A program made the position numbers and the translations under genes. Of a stretch of 64,000 nt of DNA, positions 28,347 through 38,460 are shown piece after piece (the stretch's first letter is position 1; every line of letters starts with the position of its first letter). The stretch is taken from NCBI GenBank assembly GCA_030602615.1, contig JAUVZM010000006.1:1-64000 (forward strand), in the 5' to 3' direction. Under the pieces are notes generated by a model, which did not search any database, was not told the origin of the DNA, and saw nothing but the letters and a program-made list of their open reading frames with translations. This DNA is from a bacterium (GTDB lineage Bacteria; Armatimonadota; Zipacnadia; Zipacnadales; Zipacnadaceae).

Positions 28347-28955
28347 ATGGCCAAGATTGACTTCAAGAAGCAGCTTAAGCACCTCTACAGCCCGTCAGCA
28401 AAAGAGCCTGTCCTCGTTGACGTCCCCGAGATGAACTTCCTGATGATTGATGGGGCGGGCGATCCCAACACCTCTCAGGAGTACCAGGAGGCCATGGAGG
28501 CTCTTTACGCCGCGTCCTTCACGGGGAAGTTCGCCGTCAAGAAGGCCCAGGGCGTTGACTACGTCGTCCCGCCGCTGGAGGGCCTGTGGTGGGCGGAGGA
28601 TATGGCGCAGTTCAGCACCGCCGACAAGGACTCCTGGTTGTGGACGGCGCTGATCATGCAGCCCGAGTGGGTCACTGCGGAGCTTGTCGCGGATGTCATT
28701 GCCCAGCTCCAGGCGAAAAAGGACCTGCCCGCGCTGGCTAAGATGCGGCTGGAGAGCTATGCCGAGGGGCTGTCGGCGCAGATAATGCACATCGGCCCCT
28801 ACGCCGAGGAGGGCCCGACGATCGCGAAGCTGCATCAGTTCGTCGCCGATAGTGGTCACGAGCTACGCGGCAAGCACCACGAGATCTACCTCAGCGACCC
28901 CCGCCGCACCCAGCCCGAGAAGCTCAAGACCGTCATCCGCCAGCCGGTGGCCTAG
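28347..28955 (+). CDS. GyrI-like small-molecule-binding domain protein
   Basis: VDVPEMNFLMIDGAGDPN...GLWWAEDMAQF...QIMHIGPYAEEGPTIAKLHQFVADSGHELRGKHHEIYLSDPRRTQPEKLKTVIRQP. Confidence 0.85.
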   Translation: MAKIDFKKQLKHLYSPSAKEPVLVDVPEMNFLMIDGAGDPNTSQEYQEAMEALYAASFTGKFAVKKAQGVDYVVPPLEGLWWAEDMAQFSTADKDSWLWTALIMQPEWVTAELVADVIAQLQAKKDLPALAKMRLESYAEGLSAQIMHIGPYAEEGPTIAKLHQFVADSGHELRGKHHEIYLSDPRRTQPEKLKTVIRQPVA

Positions 28956-29001
28956 CCGCCGTGGCAGCAAATCGCCACCCGGGAACTGGTGAAGACCGGC
29001 T

Positions 29002-29919
29002 ATGGAAGCTACCGAATTAAACGTGGTAACCGGCGCCTTCAGCTTCTCGGGGAGATTTATCACCGAGCGGCTGCTGGCGCAGGGCAAAGCGGTCCGCACG
29101 CTCACCGGACATCCTGAGCGTGAGCATCCGTTCGGCAGCCAGGTGGGTATCGCGCCCCTGGATTTCGACAACCATTGCGCGCTGGTGGAAAGTCTGCGCG
29201 GCGCTACGACGCTTTACAATACATACTGGATTCGTTTCCCACGCGGGCAGATCACCTTCGATACCGCTGTAGAGAACACGAAGAAACTGCTCCGCGCTGC
29301 TGCCGAAGCTGGAGTGCACCGGGTTGTGCATATCAGCATCACCAACCCCTCGGCAGAGTCACCGCTTCCCTATTTTCGCGGCAAAGCACTGACCGAGCAA
29401 GCCATCATCAACTCCGGCCTGTCATACGCCATCCTCCGGCCTGCGCTGATCTTCGGGCCAGGTGACGTTCTTATTAACAACATCGCGTGGCTGCTGCGGC
29501 ATTTTCCGGTTTTTGTGATCCTGGGCGCAGGTGACTACCGCGTGCAGCCTGTTTTTGTTGGAGACCTTGCCGAAATCGCCGTCGCCGCCGCCCAGCGTGA
29601 CGACAACCTCACTGTGGACGTCGTCGGCCCGGAGACGTTCACCTTTAACGAGCTCGTCCATCTCATTGCCGACTGCTTGGGCAGTGGTGCTGGGACTGTC
29701 CATCTGCCGCCCGGCGTGGTGCTCTTCCTGGCCCGGCTAATCGGCTATGTGACTGGGGATGTGGTACTGACTCGCAACGAGGTCGCGGGCTTGATGGCGA
29801 ATTTACTTGTCTCAGACAGCGAACCGAATGGGGCCGTCCCTCTAAGCCAATGGTTGCGCGACAACGCCGCCAGCGTGGGGATCAAGTATGCATCGGAGCT
29901 AACCCGACACTATCGGTAA
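29002..29919 (+). CDS. NmrA/SDR-type NAD(P)-binding protein
   Basis: NVVTGAFSFSGRFITERLL; extended-SDR-like core. Confidence 0.85.
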   Translation: MEATELNVVTGAFSFSGRFITERLLAQGKAVRTLTGHPEREHPFGSQVGIAPLDFDNHCALVESLRGATTLYNTYWIRFPRGQITFDTAVENTKKLLRAAAEAGVHRVVHISITNPSAESPLPYFRGKALTEQAIINSGLSYAILRPALIFGPGDVLINNIAWLLRHFPVFVILGAGDYRVQPVFVGDLAEIAVAAAQRDDNLTVDVVGPETFTFNELVHLIADCLGSGAGTVHLPPGVVLFLARLIGYVTGDVVLTRNEVAGLMANLLVSDSEPNGAVPLSQWLRDNAASVGIKYASELTRHYR

Positions 29920-30054
29920 GAGGTCACTCAGCAGTGATGGTAGAAGGATAGGCAGGAGTATACCAGCGCACGACCGCCAGCCGGTGGCTTGACCCTCACA
30001 GCAGGTAATCGCCGCCACGAATGTATTGGCAAAAGCAGCCAGATAGAGGATAGC

Positions 30055-31005
30055 ATGAGGCCGGAGAGATTCTCCTCCTTTAGAATGGACTTCGAATTCG
30101 AAGTCCTCGACGTGGACGAGGACGCGGGGAAAATCAGTGTCTGCATGAGACCTGATCCACGGAGGTATGAATGGCAGGAAATTGACGGACAGAAGTACTT
30201 GTATGACAAGCTTGACGAGACCCTGTTTCCGATCCAGATCCTAGAGGACGCAGCGCAGAGACTGGAAGGTGGACCAATCAACTTCCAGCCTGCGATGATT
30301 GAGGACGCGGACGAATATCTTCAATCGCGAAAGTCGTCTGTCACGAGAATGCTGCAAGGGTTCCAGGTACAGGCCACATTCGAGGACAAATCAGAAGAGT
30401 TTCTTGAATCGCTGGCGGAGAATAAGCTTCGCTTCGTCATCCTCTCGATTGACGTTGTCAATTCTACCCAGCTTGCTGCAACAATCGGCGATGAGAGGTA
30501 CGCACAGCTAATCACTACCATCCTCCACGAACTCAGCGAAATCACGGTCAAGTTCAGGGGGCACGTTCTAAAATACACAGGTGACGGGCTGATTGCCTAC
30601 TTTGCAGAGCCAAGTTTTATTACGAAACACGACCTTGCTATAGATGGCGCAATCACAATGTTAAAGCTTGTTTACGAGGTGGTAAAGCCTGCATGCGACG
30701 AGTGCGGTCTGCTCCCTGTTGATGCCAGGATCGGCCTCGAGTCAGGGGAGGCATACATAGAAACAGTTGGCAGTAATCTCACCAAACAGCAGAAAGATAT
30801 CATTGGGGTTGTTGTGAGCTTATCAAGCAAGATACAGGAGCAGGCACATCCCGGGGAGATCTACCTTGGGGAGACAATGCTGCGGCACTTGCATGTCCAA
30901 TGGCGCCAACACTGCAAGCCAATAGAGCTCGGTGAAGACTGGCGATATGAGGATCCAGATGGCGACACGTACCGAGTTTACAGGATGAACTTGAAGCCTT
31001 GGTAG
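30055..31005 (+). CDS. class III nucleotide cyclase-domain protein
   Basis: FVILSIDVVNSTQLAATIG...GHVLKYTGDGLIAYF...IGLESGEAYIE: both metal Asp positions present. Confidence 0.8.
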   Translation: MRPERFSSFRMDFEFEVLDVDEDAGKISVCMRPDPRRYEWQEIDGQKYLYDKLDETLFPIQILEDAAQRLEGGPINFQPAMIEDADEYLQSRKSSVTRMLQGFQVQATFEDKSEEFLESLAENKLRFVILSIDVVNSTQLAATIGDERYAQLITTILHELSEITVKFRGHVLKYTGDGLIAYFAEPSFITKHDLAIDGAITMLKLVYEVVKPACDECGLLPVDARIGLESGEAYIETVGSNLTKQQKDIIGVVVSLSSKIQEQAHPGEIYLGETMLRHLHVQWRQHCKPIELGEDWRYEDPDGDTYRVYRMNLKPW

Positions 31006-31084
31006 ACGCTGTTTGAACAACCGGCCGAAGAACGACGGAGAGACGACGATCGCAAAGTAAAGAGCTTTAAGGAGAACCAGACTA

Positions 31085-31327
31085 ATGACTAAGGCATGGT
31101 GGATGCTGCTCGTGCCGGGGATTCTGGCACTGGCGGCTGTAGCTGTCGTGGTAATGCTGCTGGTCGTTAAGGTGCTGTGGGCCTGGACGATTCCTGACCT
31201 CTTCCCGGGTGCCGTTCAGCAGGGCCTGATAGCGGCAAAGATATCGTGGTGGACGGCGTTCAAGGTGGCCATCTTTGCGGCGGTACTAGCGGCATTGTCA
31301 GGGGCGCGCTATCACAAGGAGAAGTAG
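31085..31327 (+). CDS. small two-TM membrane protein
   Basis: AAGGAGAACCAG RBS; two hydrophobic segments. Confidence 0.65.
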   Translation: MTKAWWMLLVPGILALAAVAVVVMLLVVKVLWAWTIPDLFPGAVQQGLIAAKISWWTAFKVAIFAAVLAALSGARYHKEK

Positions 31328-31369
31328 CTTCGCGCCGCGCTGTACTGTGTTCTCAGTGGCGTCTGTGGC

Positions 31370-33739
31370 CTACGTCAGCACCGCCGCCAGCCCGCTCGTC
31401 CATGCCTCGCGGACCTCATCCAGAGGCAGCTCTACGACCGCCCCGCCAGCGCTGATTTGGAACTGGGGATCACTGGTCACCGTCCCCAACTCCAGCAACT
31501 CCAGGCCGTGGTCGGCGAAAATCTGCTCTACCTGCTGCTCGTGGCCGACGCGCACCTCCATCACAAAGCCACTAGACTCAGTGAACAGCCACTTGTCGGG
31601 GCGTAGCCCGTCCTGCATCTCCTCAGTGACACCGACGGCCACACCCAGTTCGCCCTTGCCAAAGCCGCCCAGCGCCATCTCAGCCAGAGCCACCGCCACT
31701 CCCCCATCCGAGGTATCCTGACAGGCGGCGATGTGTCCGGCCTCAATTGCGTCAATGACCGCCCAGAGCATTCCCTGTTCTTGCTGCCAGTCAATGTGCG
31801 GGACGTTGCGGCCCAATCCTAACTCCAGCGCCTGATAGTAGGCTGAGCCACCCAACTCATCCTTGCGTGACCCGACCAGGTACAACTTGTTGCCGGCCTG
31901 CTTGAGCTGCATAGTGACGGCCTTCGAGTAGTCCTCCAGGATGCCCACACAAGCAATAATCGGCGAGGGGGCCACCGCTCGACCGGAAGCTGACTCATTG
32001 TAGAGACTGACATTGCCCGAGATCACCGGAGTGGGGCTGTCCGGGTAATCCTTCAAGTGAATGTTCTTGGCAGCATCGGCCAGGCCCCGGGTTCCCTCGC
32101 GGAACTCCCAGAAGGCCTGAGGGTTTTCGGGATTGCCGAAGTTGAGGCAATCAGTGAGGGCAGCGGGACAGGCCCCGACGGCGGCCACATTGCGCATCGC
32201 CTCGGCCACAGCGGTAGCACCACCCCAGTAGGGGTCAATGAGCCCATAGAAGGGATTACCGTCAGTGGCCAGAGCTACGCCCCGCACACATCCTTCTAGC
32301 GGCGCGCATACGCCAGCGCCGGCTTCACCAGGGCGGATGACCGCATTGCCCTGCACCTCGGTGTCATACGAGCGGTAGATATAAGCCCGCGAGCAGACAT
32401 TGTGGTGCCCGATAACCTGCAAGAAGGCTTCGTTCATATCAGCCGGCATAGCAAATCCGGGCTCGTTCCCCTCATATTCCTTGGGCTGCGCCTCGCGCTC
32501 GTAGGAAATCCCCGAGGTAACTACCTCCGTCGGCGCCTCACAGACGATCTTTCCGCCTTTGGTGAGGCGGTAGACTCCGTCATTGGTGAACCGACCGATG
32601 ACCCGGGCGCAGGCGCCCTCATAGATATTGGGCAGGTCCCAGTCCTCATTGTAGATACGCAGGACCTCTCCGGTGAACTCAGCGGGCACCGCCCACACGT
32701 AGCGCTCCTGGGTCTCGGCACAGCAGATAGTCTCGGAGAGTAGATTCTCCAGGCCGACGTGGACTTTGTCCAGGTCTATTTCTACACCCATGCCGCCGGA
32801 CGCAGTGATTTCGGAGGTGGCACAGGCCAGCCCCCCGCCGCCAATGTCCTTGAAGCCAATCTTGATGCCCAGCTCGCGAGCGCGCTGCTTTACTTGAGCG
32901 TTAGCCTTCTTCATCGCCAGTACATTCTTGAGGAAGGGATCAGGCACTTGTACGGCGCCGCGATCCTCTTGCTCCTCTTCTTCGTCAAGGATCTTGGAGG
33001 CAAATGCCGACCCACCAAAGCCTGAGTCGTCGGTAGGCTTGCCGACCAGGATCAGGTCATAAGGCTCTGCGGCAGCCTCCGGAGGGACCGCCGAGTGGAT
33101 GATGTCCTCCTCGGCGACGATGCCCAGCGCGATGACATTGACCAGACAGTTGTCATCAAACTCCGGCGCAAAGTAGACATCGCCGCCCAGGTTGGGCACG
33201 CCGAGCGCATTGCCATACTGCCAGATGCCGTCTACTACGCCGCTGACGATCCACCTCGTCCGCTCGGCATTCTCGCCAGTCGGGTCGCCGAAGCGCAGCG
33301 GATCAGCAGTAGCGATGATATCGGCGCCCATGCAGTCCACGTCGCGGACAATTCCCCCGATGCCGGTAGCGGCGCCCTCATTGGGCAGGACCTGGCTGGG
33401 ATGATTGTGGCTTTCGTGAGCAATTACAATACCGTAGCGCTTACCGTCACGCTCAGTAAAGAAGACAATTCCGGCGTCTTCCTCCGGTCCCTGGATGACA
33501 TTGGGCGCGTCGGTGGGGAGAAACTCCTCCAGAGTCGCTTTGCTGGATTTATAGGAGCAGTGTTCGCTCCACTCTACATTGAAAATATGCAGCTCACAGA
33601 TGGTAGGATCGCGACCAATAAGCTCGACGATACGTCGGGCCTCGTAGGGCGTCAGCACCACGCCGTGGCGGTCCAGCTCGGCCTGAAGCTCTTCGTCATT
33701 CATCTGGGAGACAGCTATCTGTCGCTCGTCAAGTTCCAT
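31370..33739 (-). CDS. purL: phosphoribosylformylglycinamidine synthase subunit PurL
   Basis: FNVEWSEHCSYKSSK, HESHNHPSQV.P.EGAATGIGGIVRDV, KDIGGGGLA, DTSDGGVAVALAEMALGG. Confidence 0.96.
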   Translation of the reverse strand: MELDERQIAVSQMNDEELQAELDRHGVVLTPYEARRIVELIGRDPTICELHIFNVEWSEHCSYKSSKATLEEFLPTDAPNVIQGPEEDAGIVFFTERDGKRYGIVIAHESHNHPSQVLPNEGAATGIGGIVRDVDCMGADIIATADPLRFGDPTGENAERTRWIVSGVVDGIWQYGNALGVPNLGGDVYFAPEFDDNCLVNVIALGIVAEEDIIHSAVPPEAAAEPYDLILVGKPTDDSGFGGSAFASKILDEEEEQEDRGAVQVPDPFLKNVLAMKKANAQVKQRARELGIKIGFKDIGGGGLACATSEITASGGMGVEIDLDKVHVGLENLLSETICCAETQERYVWAVPAEFTGEVLRIYNEDWDLPNIYEGACARVIGRFTNDGVYRLTKGGKIVCEAPTEVVTSGISYEREAQPKEYEGNEPGFAMPADMNEAFLQVIGHHNVCSRAYIYRSYDTEVQGNAVIRPGEAGAGVCAPLEGCVRGVALATDGNPFYGLIDPYWGGATAVAEAMRNVAAVGACPAALTDCLNFGNPENPQAFWEFREGTRGLADAAKNIHLKDYPDSPTPVISGNVSLYNESASGRAVAPSPIIACVGILEDYSKAVTMQLKQAGNKLYLVGSRKDELGGSAYYQALELGLGRNVPHIDWQQEQGMLWAVIDAIEAGHIAACQDTSDGGVAVALAEMALGGFGKGELGVAVGVTEEMQDGLRPDKWLFTESSGFVMEVRVGHEQQVEQIFADHGLELLELGTVTSDPQFQISAGGAVVELPLDEVREAWTSGLAAVLT

Positions 33740-33868
33740 CTAACACACTCCTGTAAACAACAAATCGTGCCGCCTGCGGCAAGAAGATAAGCCGGTGGCA
33801 TTGGGTAGCCTATCTGAGTTAGGTTGGCCCTGGTAGGCGCATATTCCTTCCGCAAGAGGCCCGGTCGC

Positions 33869-34741
33869 TCAATCATCTGTAACGAGGTTCTGCTCGATCC
33901 AGTCTTGCAACTCCTGCTTGTTCATGTAGCCCACAGTGCGGGCCAGTTCCTCGCCGCTGCGAAACAGCACCAGGCAAGGAATCCTGTTGACCTCATAAGC
34001 TATGGACAACGGGATGTTGCGGTCGGCGTCAACTGAACCGAATCTGACTGTGCCGGCATAATCACGAGCCAATTCATCAAATGCGAGCCGCAAGTCCTCC
34101 CAGCCGTCGTAGTCACGGGACCAGAATTCCAGCAGTACGGGGAGCTGCGCCTCCAGCACTTGCTCTTTGAAGTTATCCAGCGTGATCTCGATTACCGGGC
34201 CGGTCTGCTCTGCCTCACCAGTATCTGCGGCCGGAGGTTGTCCGCCGGACTGAGGCTGAGGCGCTGCCGCCTCGGGCAGCTCCGCGGCCTGGGCCTCCAA
34301 CTCCTCGGCAGTGACTGCGAATGGCCCAGGTAAAGCCGCTATCGTGCCCAGCAAATCAACCTTCCACTGCCCCTCTTCATTCACCAGCTTTACCTCCAGC
34401 GACCGGGGCTGGAGCAGCGCAGCAACAGTAGCAGTGTCCCCGTCAACTACTGATTCGTGAGGAACCAGGCGGGGGATAATCAAGTACATGCCCAGCGGCT
34501 CGACCACCTGGTCGCCCCATCTGCTTAACGCCTCCCGGGACTTGGCGGTGACTATCTTTTTGAGTGGGTTCGGATCTATTTGACTTTCCTTGAGGGCAGC
34601 AGCCAGGGCATCACTAAACTCACTGACCACCTGCTGAGGTGTTCTGACTTGCTCAGCAGTTTGCAGCGCCCACACTGGGCCCGTCATCACAATCAGGCCA
34701 ACTATCACTGCAACAGCTACCCATCTTGTAGCAGTTCTCAT
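33869..34741 (-). CDS. exported thioredoxin-fold protein lacking CxxC
   Basis: VLLEFWSRDYDGWEDLRLAFDELARDYAGTVRFGSVDADRNIPLSIAYEVNRIPCLVLFRSGEELARTVGYM. Confidence 0.75.
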   Translation of the reverse strand: MRTATRWVAVAVIVGLIVMTGPVWALQTAEQVRTPQQVVSEFSDALAAALKESQIDPNPLKKIVTAKSREALSRWGDQVVEPLGMYLIIPRLVPHESVVDGDTATVAALLQPRSLEVKLVNEEGQWKVDLLGTIAALPGPFAVTAEELEAQAAELPEAAAPQPQSGGQPPAADTGEAEQTGPVIEITLDNFKEQVLEAQLPVLLEFWSRDYDGWEDLRLAFDELARDYAGTVRFGSVDADRNIPLSIAYEVNRIPCLVLFRSGEELARTVGYMNKQELQDWIEQNLVTDD

Positions 34742-34790
34742 TGTGCATCTTCTCCTTCAGACTCCATCGCCAGCGTGGCGCTGGCTCGGA

Positions 34791-35429
34791 TCATGGTATC
34801 CAGAACTTGCCGTCATCAACTTGATTCGCGTGCAGCAGTTTGGCGTGGCCATCCAGGAAGCCAACGCTGGCCTTATCGGTATGGTGGAAGGCCACGCGGC
34901 TGAGCCGGTGAGCCATATATGAGCTGCCCATCGCGCCGACTTCAGATTTCATATCGAAGAACATAATCAGCTCGCTGACATCCTCCAGGCTGGACATCGA
35001 GCGAGTCAAATGTTGCTGGCCGTAGCCGGTCAGGTAGGTCAAGCTATAGTTTATGCCGTAGCTGTGCGGCAGGTCGGTGCTGTTACGAGCGGTCTGGGGT
35101 GCTGAGTCCAGTGGGCAGGTCAGAATCTCTTTGTTCTTGATGTAGGGTTGAAGCAACAGACACCAGCTAACACCTAAGGTTCCGTGGGAGGTGTCCCAGT
35201 TTCGGGCTGGGACCAGTCGCCGGTCATAGTCGCTGCGGTACATCTGGGCGGCCTCGAGAAGCTGCTTGATGTTGGAGATGCAGGTGACCGTGTGGGCACT
35301 GCCCCGCGCCTTGGCGAAGACGGGAAACAGAAGGCCGGCCAGTACCGCAATGATGGCAATGACCACGAGCAGCTCTATTAGGGTGAAGCCACCACGGTGT
35401 TGTTTGACAGCGACAGTAGCGGGCATCAT
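34791..35429 (-). CDS. type II secretion/type IV pilin-like prepilin (DUF1559-type)
   Basis: GGFTLIELLVVIAIIAVLAGLLFPVFAKARGSA; SVGFLDGHAKLL near C-terminus. Confidence 0.85.
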   Translation of the reverse strand: MMPATVAVKQHRGGFTLIELLVVIAIIAVLAGLLFPVFAKARGSAHTVTCISNIKQLLEAAQMYRSDYDRRLVPARNWDTSHGTLGVSWCLLLQPYIKNKEILTCPLDSAPQTARNSTDLPHSYGINYSLTYLTGYGQQHLTRSMSSLEDVSELIMFFDMKSEVGAMGSSYMAHRLSRVAFHHTDKASVGFLDGHAKLLHANQVDDGKFWIP

Positions 35430-35534
35430 AGGTAACTGTTCGCGCCAAGCCCAGCTAATCCCTTGTCGGGGTCACGCCTACTCGCGCTGTTACCACAGAG
35501 GATCGCCCGCCAGGATTTCAGTGCACTTCTGGAC

Positions 35535-36182
35535 CTATCTGCCCACTGTAATGCGGCCCTGGCCGGTGTAGTTCAGCTCATCCTTGGAGTCAACGAATTT
35601 CTTGATGACCGCAGCCAGGCCGGTATTGCCCTGGCGGACAATGTTATCCTTGTCGAATATCTGGAAATAGCCCGAACCACCCTTGGCCAGGAATAGCGGC
35701 ATGACCACCTGGTACTTCTTGTTCACTTGCAGCGGCCCGGTGTTGGTCTGCAAGGAGGTAATGCGGCGATTACGCGGAGCCTGGGGATTATACTTCACTT
35801 TCAACCCCGAGACCTGCAGAAACGCACTGTTGGGCAGGGGTAGTCGGCTGAGACTGCGTTCCAGGGCGGCGCGGATCTGGGCGCCGGTCAGCTTGGAGAC
35901 GGCCCACTTCTCGTCGGGAGTCTGCAGCAGGCTGGCTATCTGCTGGGCTGTAGGATTGTCCGCAGGAATTGTCCCCGACTTGAAGGCAACTGCGGCGACC
36001 AGTCCTACAGTGCACTTGGCCGCAGAGCACAGGGCATCAGCACTCAGGTCACCGAAACTGGTCTCAGCGCGGGTGGCATTCTGGGTGGACAGCGTCGAGG
36101 TGTCAGCGGCGCCGATCGTCCACCAAGTAGCACCGGCCACTATGAGTGCACCAATTGTCGCCGTTATCGCTAGCTTTCTCAT
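35535..36182 (-). CDS. exported standalone 5'-nucleotidase C-terminal domain protein
   Basis: SFGDLSADAL, LTGAQIRAALERSL, FLQVSGLKVKYNPQAP, YQVVMPLFLAKGGSGY; no metallophosphatase domain. Confidence 0.78.
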   Translation of the reverse strand: MRKLAITATIGALIVAGATWWTIGAADTSTLSTQNATRAETSFGDLSADALCSAAKCTVGLVAAVAFKSGTIPADNPTAQQIASLLQTPDEKWAVSKLTGAQIRAALERSLSRLPLPNSAFLQVSGLKVKYNPQAPRNRRITSLQTNTGPLQVNKKYQVVMPLFLAKGGSGYFQIFDKDNIVRQGNTGLAAVIKKFVDSKDELNYTGQGRITVGR

Positions 36183-37298
36183 TACATCTCACCGCCTTCT
36201 CCTGCTGTCGTCAGTAGGTAAGCGCGGATGAACCCGTCAAGGTCTCCGTCGAGTACCGCTTCTACCCGGGACACTTCGACATTAGTGCGATGGTCTTTGA
36301 CCATTGTATATGGCTGCATGACATACGACCGAATCTGGCTGGCAAAGGCAATATCCTGTTTGCTGCCGCGAATCTGGTCCATCTCCTCCGAGCGCTGCTG
36401 ACGCTGGCGCTCGGCCAGGCGGGCACGCAGTACCTGCAGAGCGAAACGCCGATTAGCATGTTGGGAGCGCTCGGCCTGCGATTGCGCGGTGATGCCCGTC
36501 GGCTCGTGGGTGACGCGCACCGCCGAATCGGTTTTGTTAACATGCTGGCCGCCGGCACCGCCGGACCGGAATGTCTCGATGCGCAGCTCCTCAGGATTGA
36601 TATCCACCTCGAGGTCTTCTTCGACCTCCGGTATCACATCAACCGAGGCAAAGCTGGTGTGGCGGCGCTTGGAACTGTCAAAGGGCGAGATGCGCACCAG
36701 CCGATGGACGCCACTCTCGGCTTTCAGATAGCCAAACGCGTAAGACCCCGCCACGCGGGCAGTGACATTGCGAAAGCCGGCCGCGTCACCTTCGACGAAA
36801 GAGATGACCTGGAACTCAAGGTCATGATCGTCCGCCCACAAGCGGTACATACGCAGCAACATCTCGGCCCAGTCACAGGCCTCGGTGCCTCCCGCCCCCG
36901 CCGTTATGGTCAGGATGGCATTCTCTGTGTCATACTTGCCGCCGAGCATAGCCGCAAGTTCCAGTTCTTCGAGCTGCTTTTCGGCAGCATCCAGGCCATC
37001 ACAAACCTCTTGAGCGACCGACTCATCGTCCTCTTCGGCAGCCAACTCCAAGAGCACCTGGTAGTCTTCCAGCCTCTGGCTAAGCTCTTCCCACGGCTCG
37101 ACGGTACCGCGCAAGGCACTGAGCTTCTGCATCAACTGTTGTGCGCCGGGCGGATCGTCCCAGAAGTCCGGCTCTTTGGTGCGGTTTTCAAGTTTCGCTA
37201 TTTGCCCACGGTGGGCCGCCAGGTCAAAGACGATCGCCAACCTGTTGCAGCGTCTCGTGCAGCTCCTCTAGTCGATTTTCTAAATCCTGGGTCATCAT
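36182..37298 (-). CDS. prfB: peptide chain release factor 2 with programmed +1 frameshift
   Basis: RSGGAGGQHVNKTDSAVRVTH GGQ motif; upstream ORF MMTQDLENRLEELHETLQQVGDRL ends in CTT TGA C, continuing +1 as DLAAHRGQ. Confidence 0.95.
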
Positions 37299-37420
37299 AT
37301 CAGCCTGAGTTTCCTACATAATGCGTTCTATTAGACGCACTACCGTGACAATGGTTCCGTTTAGTGTCTGTGCCGAAATCACTAACCGCTGGGATGCGTG
37401 GCATCCTGGCGGCTGCTTTA

Positions 37421-38362
37421 CTACTGGACCTGCAACTGCTGCAGCAGCACTACTGCATGTTCAATCCAGCGTCTTTCCTCCACGGAGCCAGGCTCTCGTA
37501 TACGCTCAATTTGCTCAAGTATTCGGATTGCCCGGCTCTCATCCCCCGCCCAATACTGGGCCACCGCCAGAAAGTAACGCACCTCGGTGCGGCGAGCAGA
37601 GTTGGGATGATCATCGAGGTAGCTCTCAAGTGCCCGATAGGCCTTCGCCGGAACATCTGGTATCGAGATTATGGTTAAATCCAGCTCAGCGTCGGCTTTG
37701 GCGCCAGTCTTGTTGTCGGGGTCTAACTGGCGGGTGCGCTCCAGGTGCTTCTTAGCTTCTTCGTGTAGTTCCAGTTCCAGGCAGATATGACCCAGCCGGG
37801 CATAAGCTCGGGCCTGCTTAAGCTTATCGTTTTCTGCACCCTGTCCCTTAATAAGCAGTTGAACGGCTTCCAGGGTCTGTACAAACCACTGCGTGGGGAT
37901 GTATCCGTAGACTTGGAAAACCTTCTTCCCAGAGCTGTCGAAGAACAGATGAAAGGGCAACCGGTAGGCCGAAAAGCCCGCCTGTTCCTCATCTGCGTCA
38001 GGCAGCAGTCCCGGCGCGTGTTTGTGTATAAACTGACGGTTGGGCGGCACGTGGACTTCCAAAGCGCACAATACGTAGTCACGCAACAGGCTCTTTACCT
38101 GCTGGTTTGCCAGCGTGGACTGACCCATCTGATAACAGGCATTGTGCTCGCGGACCCTCGCCCAGTCCTCACGCGACATACGGGGATATTCCCAGACGTA
38201 AACGTACACTGGCTTGCCGCTCTTCTGGGCCTGGGCGCTGGCCTCCTCCCAGTTCTCATACCTCAGATTAGTTTGGCCAGTGGTCTGCGCCAGTGCTGTC
38301 CCAGTGGGACCGGCGCAAAGCAGGACCATCGCCAATAACAGTTTTCGCAGGAAATCAGGCAC
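37421..38362 (-). CDS. exported thioredoxin-like/TPR protein
   Basis: Signal peptide, RYENWEEASAQAQKSGKPVYVYVWE Trx-like region, C-terminal TPR-like repeats. Confidence 0.55.
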   Translation of the reverse strand: MPDFLRKLLLAMVLLCAGPTGTALAQTTGQTNLRYENWEEASAQAQKSGKPVYVYVWEYPRMSREDWARVREHNACYQMGQSTLANQQVKSLLRDYVLCALEVHVPPNRQFIHKHAPGLLPDADEEQAGFSAYRLPFHLFFDSSGKKVFQVYGYIPTQWFVQTLEAVQLLIKGQGAENDKLKQARAYARLGHICLELELHEEAKKHLERTRQLDPDNKTGAKADAELDLTIISIPDVPAKAYRALESYLDDHPNSARRTEVRYFLAVAQYWAGDESRAIRILEQIERIREPGSVEERRWIEHAVVLLQQLQVQ

Positions 38363-38460
38363 CGACTCACCTCTCTCTGTCCATCGCCCTACTCCGACCG
38401 ATGCTTCTTTGTACCTATACATCATACTCTCTGCCGCAAGATAGTCAAGGATGAGGCCGG

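Noticed and set aside
30055-31327. Firm call of a Pycsar defence system
   Set aside because: Catalytic-region substitutions and a very short membrane partner; only proximity supports it, so kept as a hypothesis
36290-37321. 343-aa plus-strand ORF opposite prfB
   Set aside because: Shadow ORF; the prfB frame has strong family motifs
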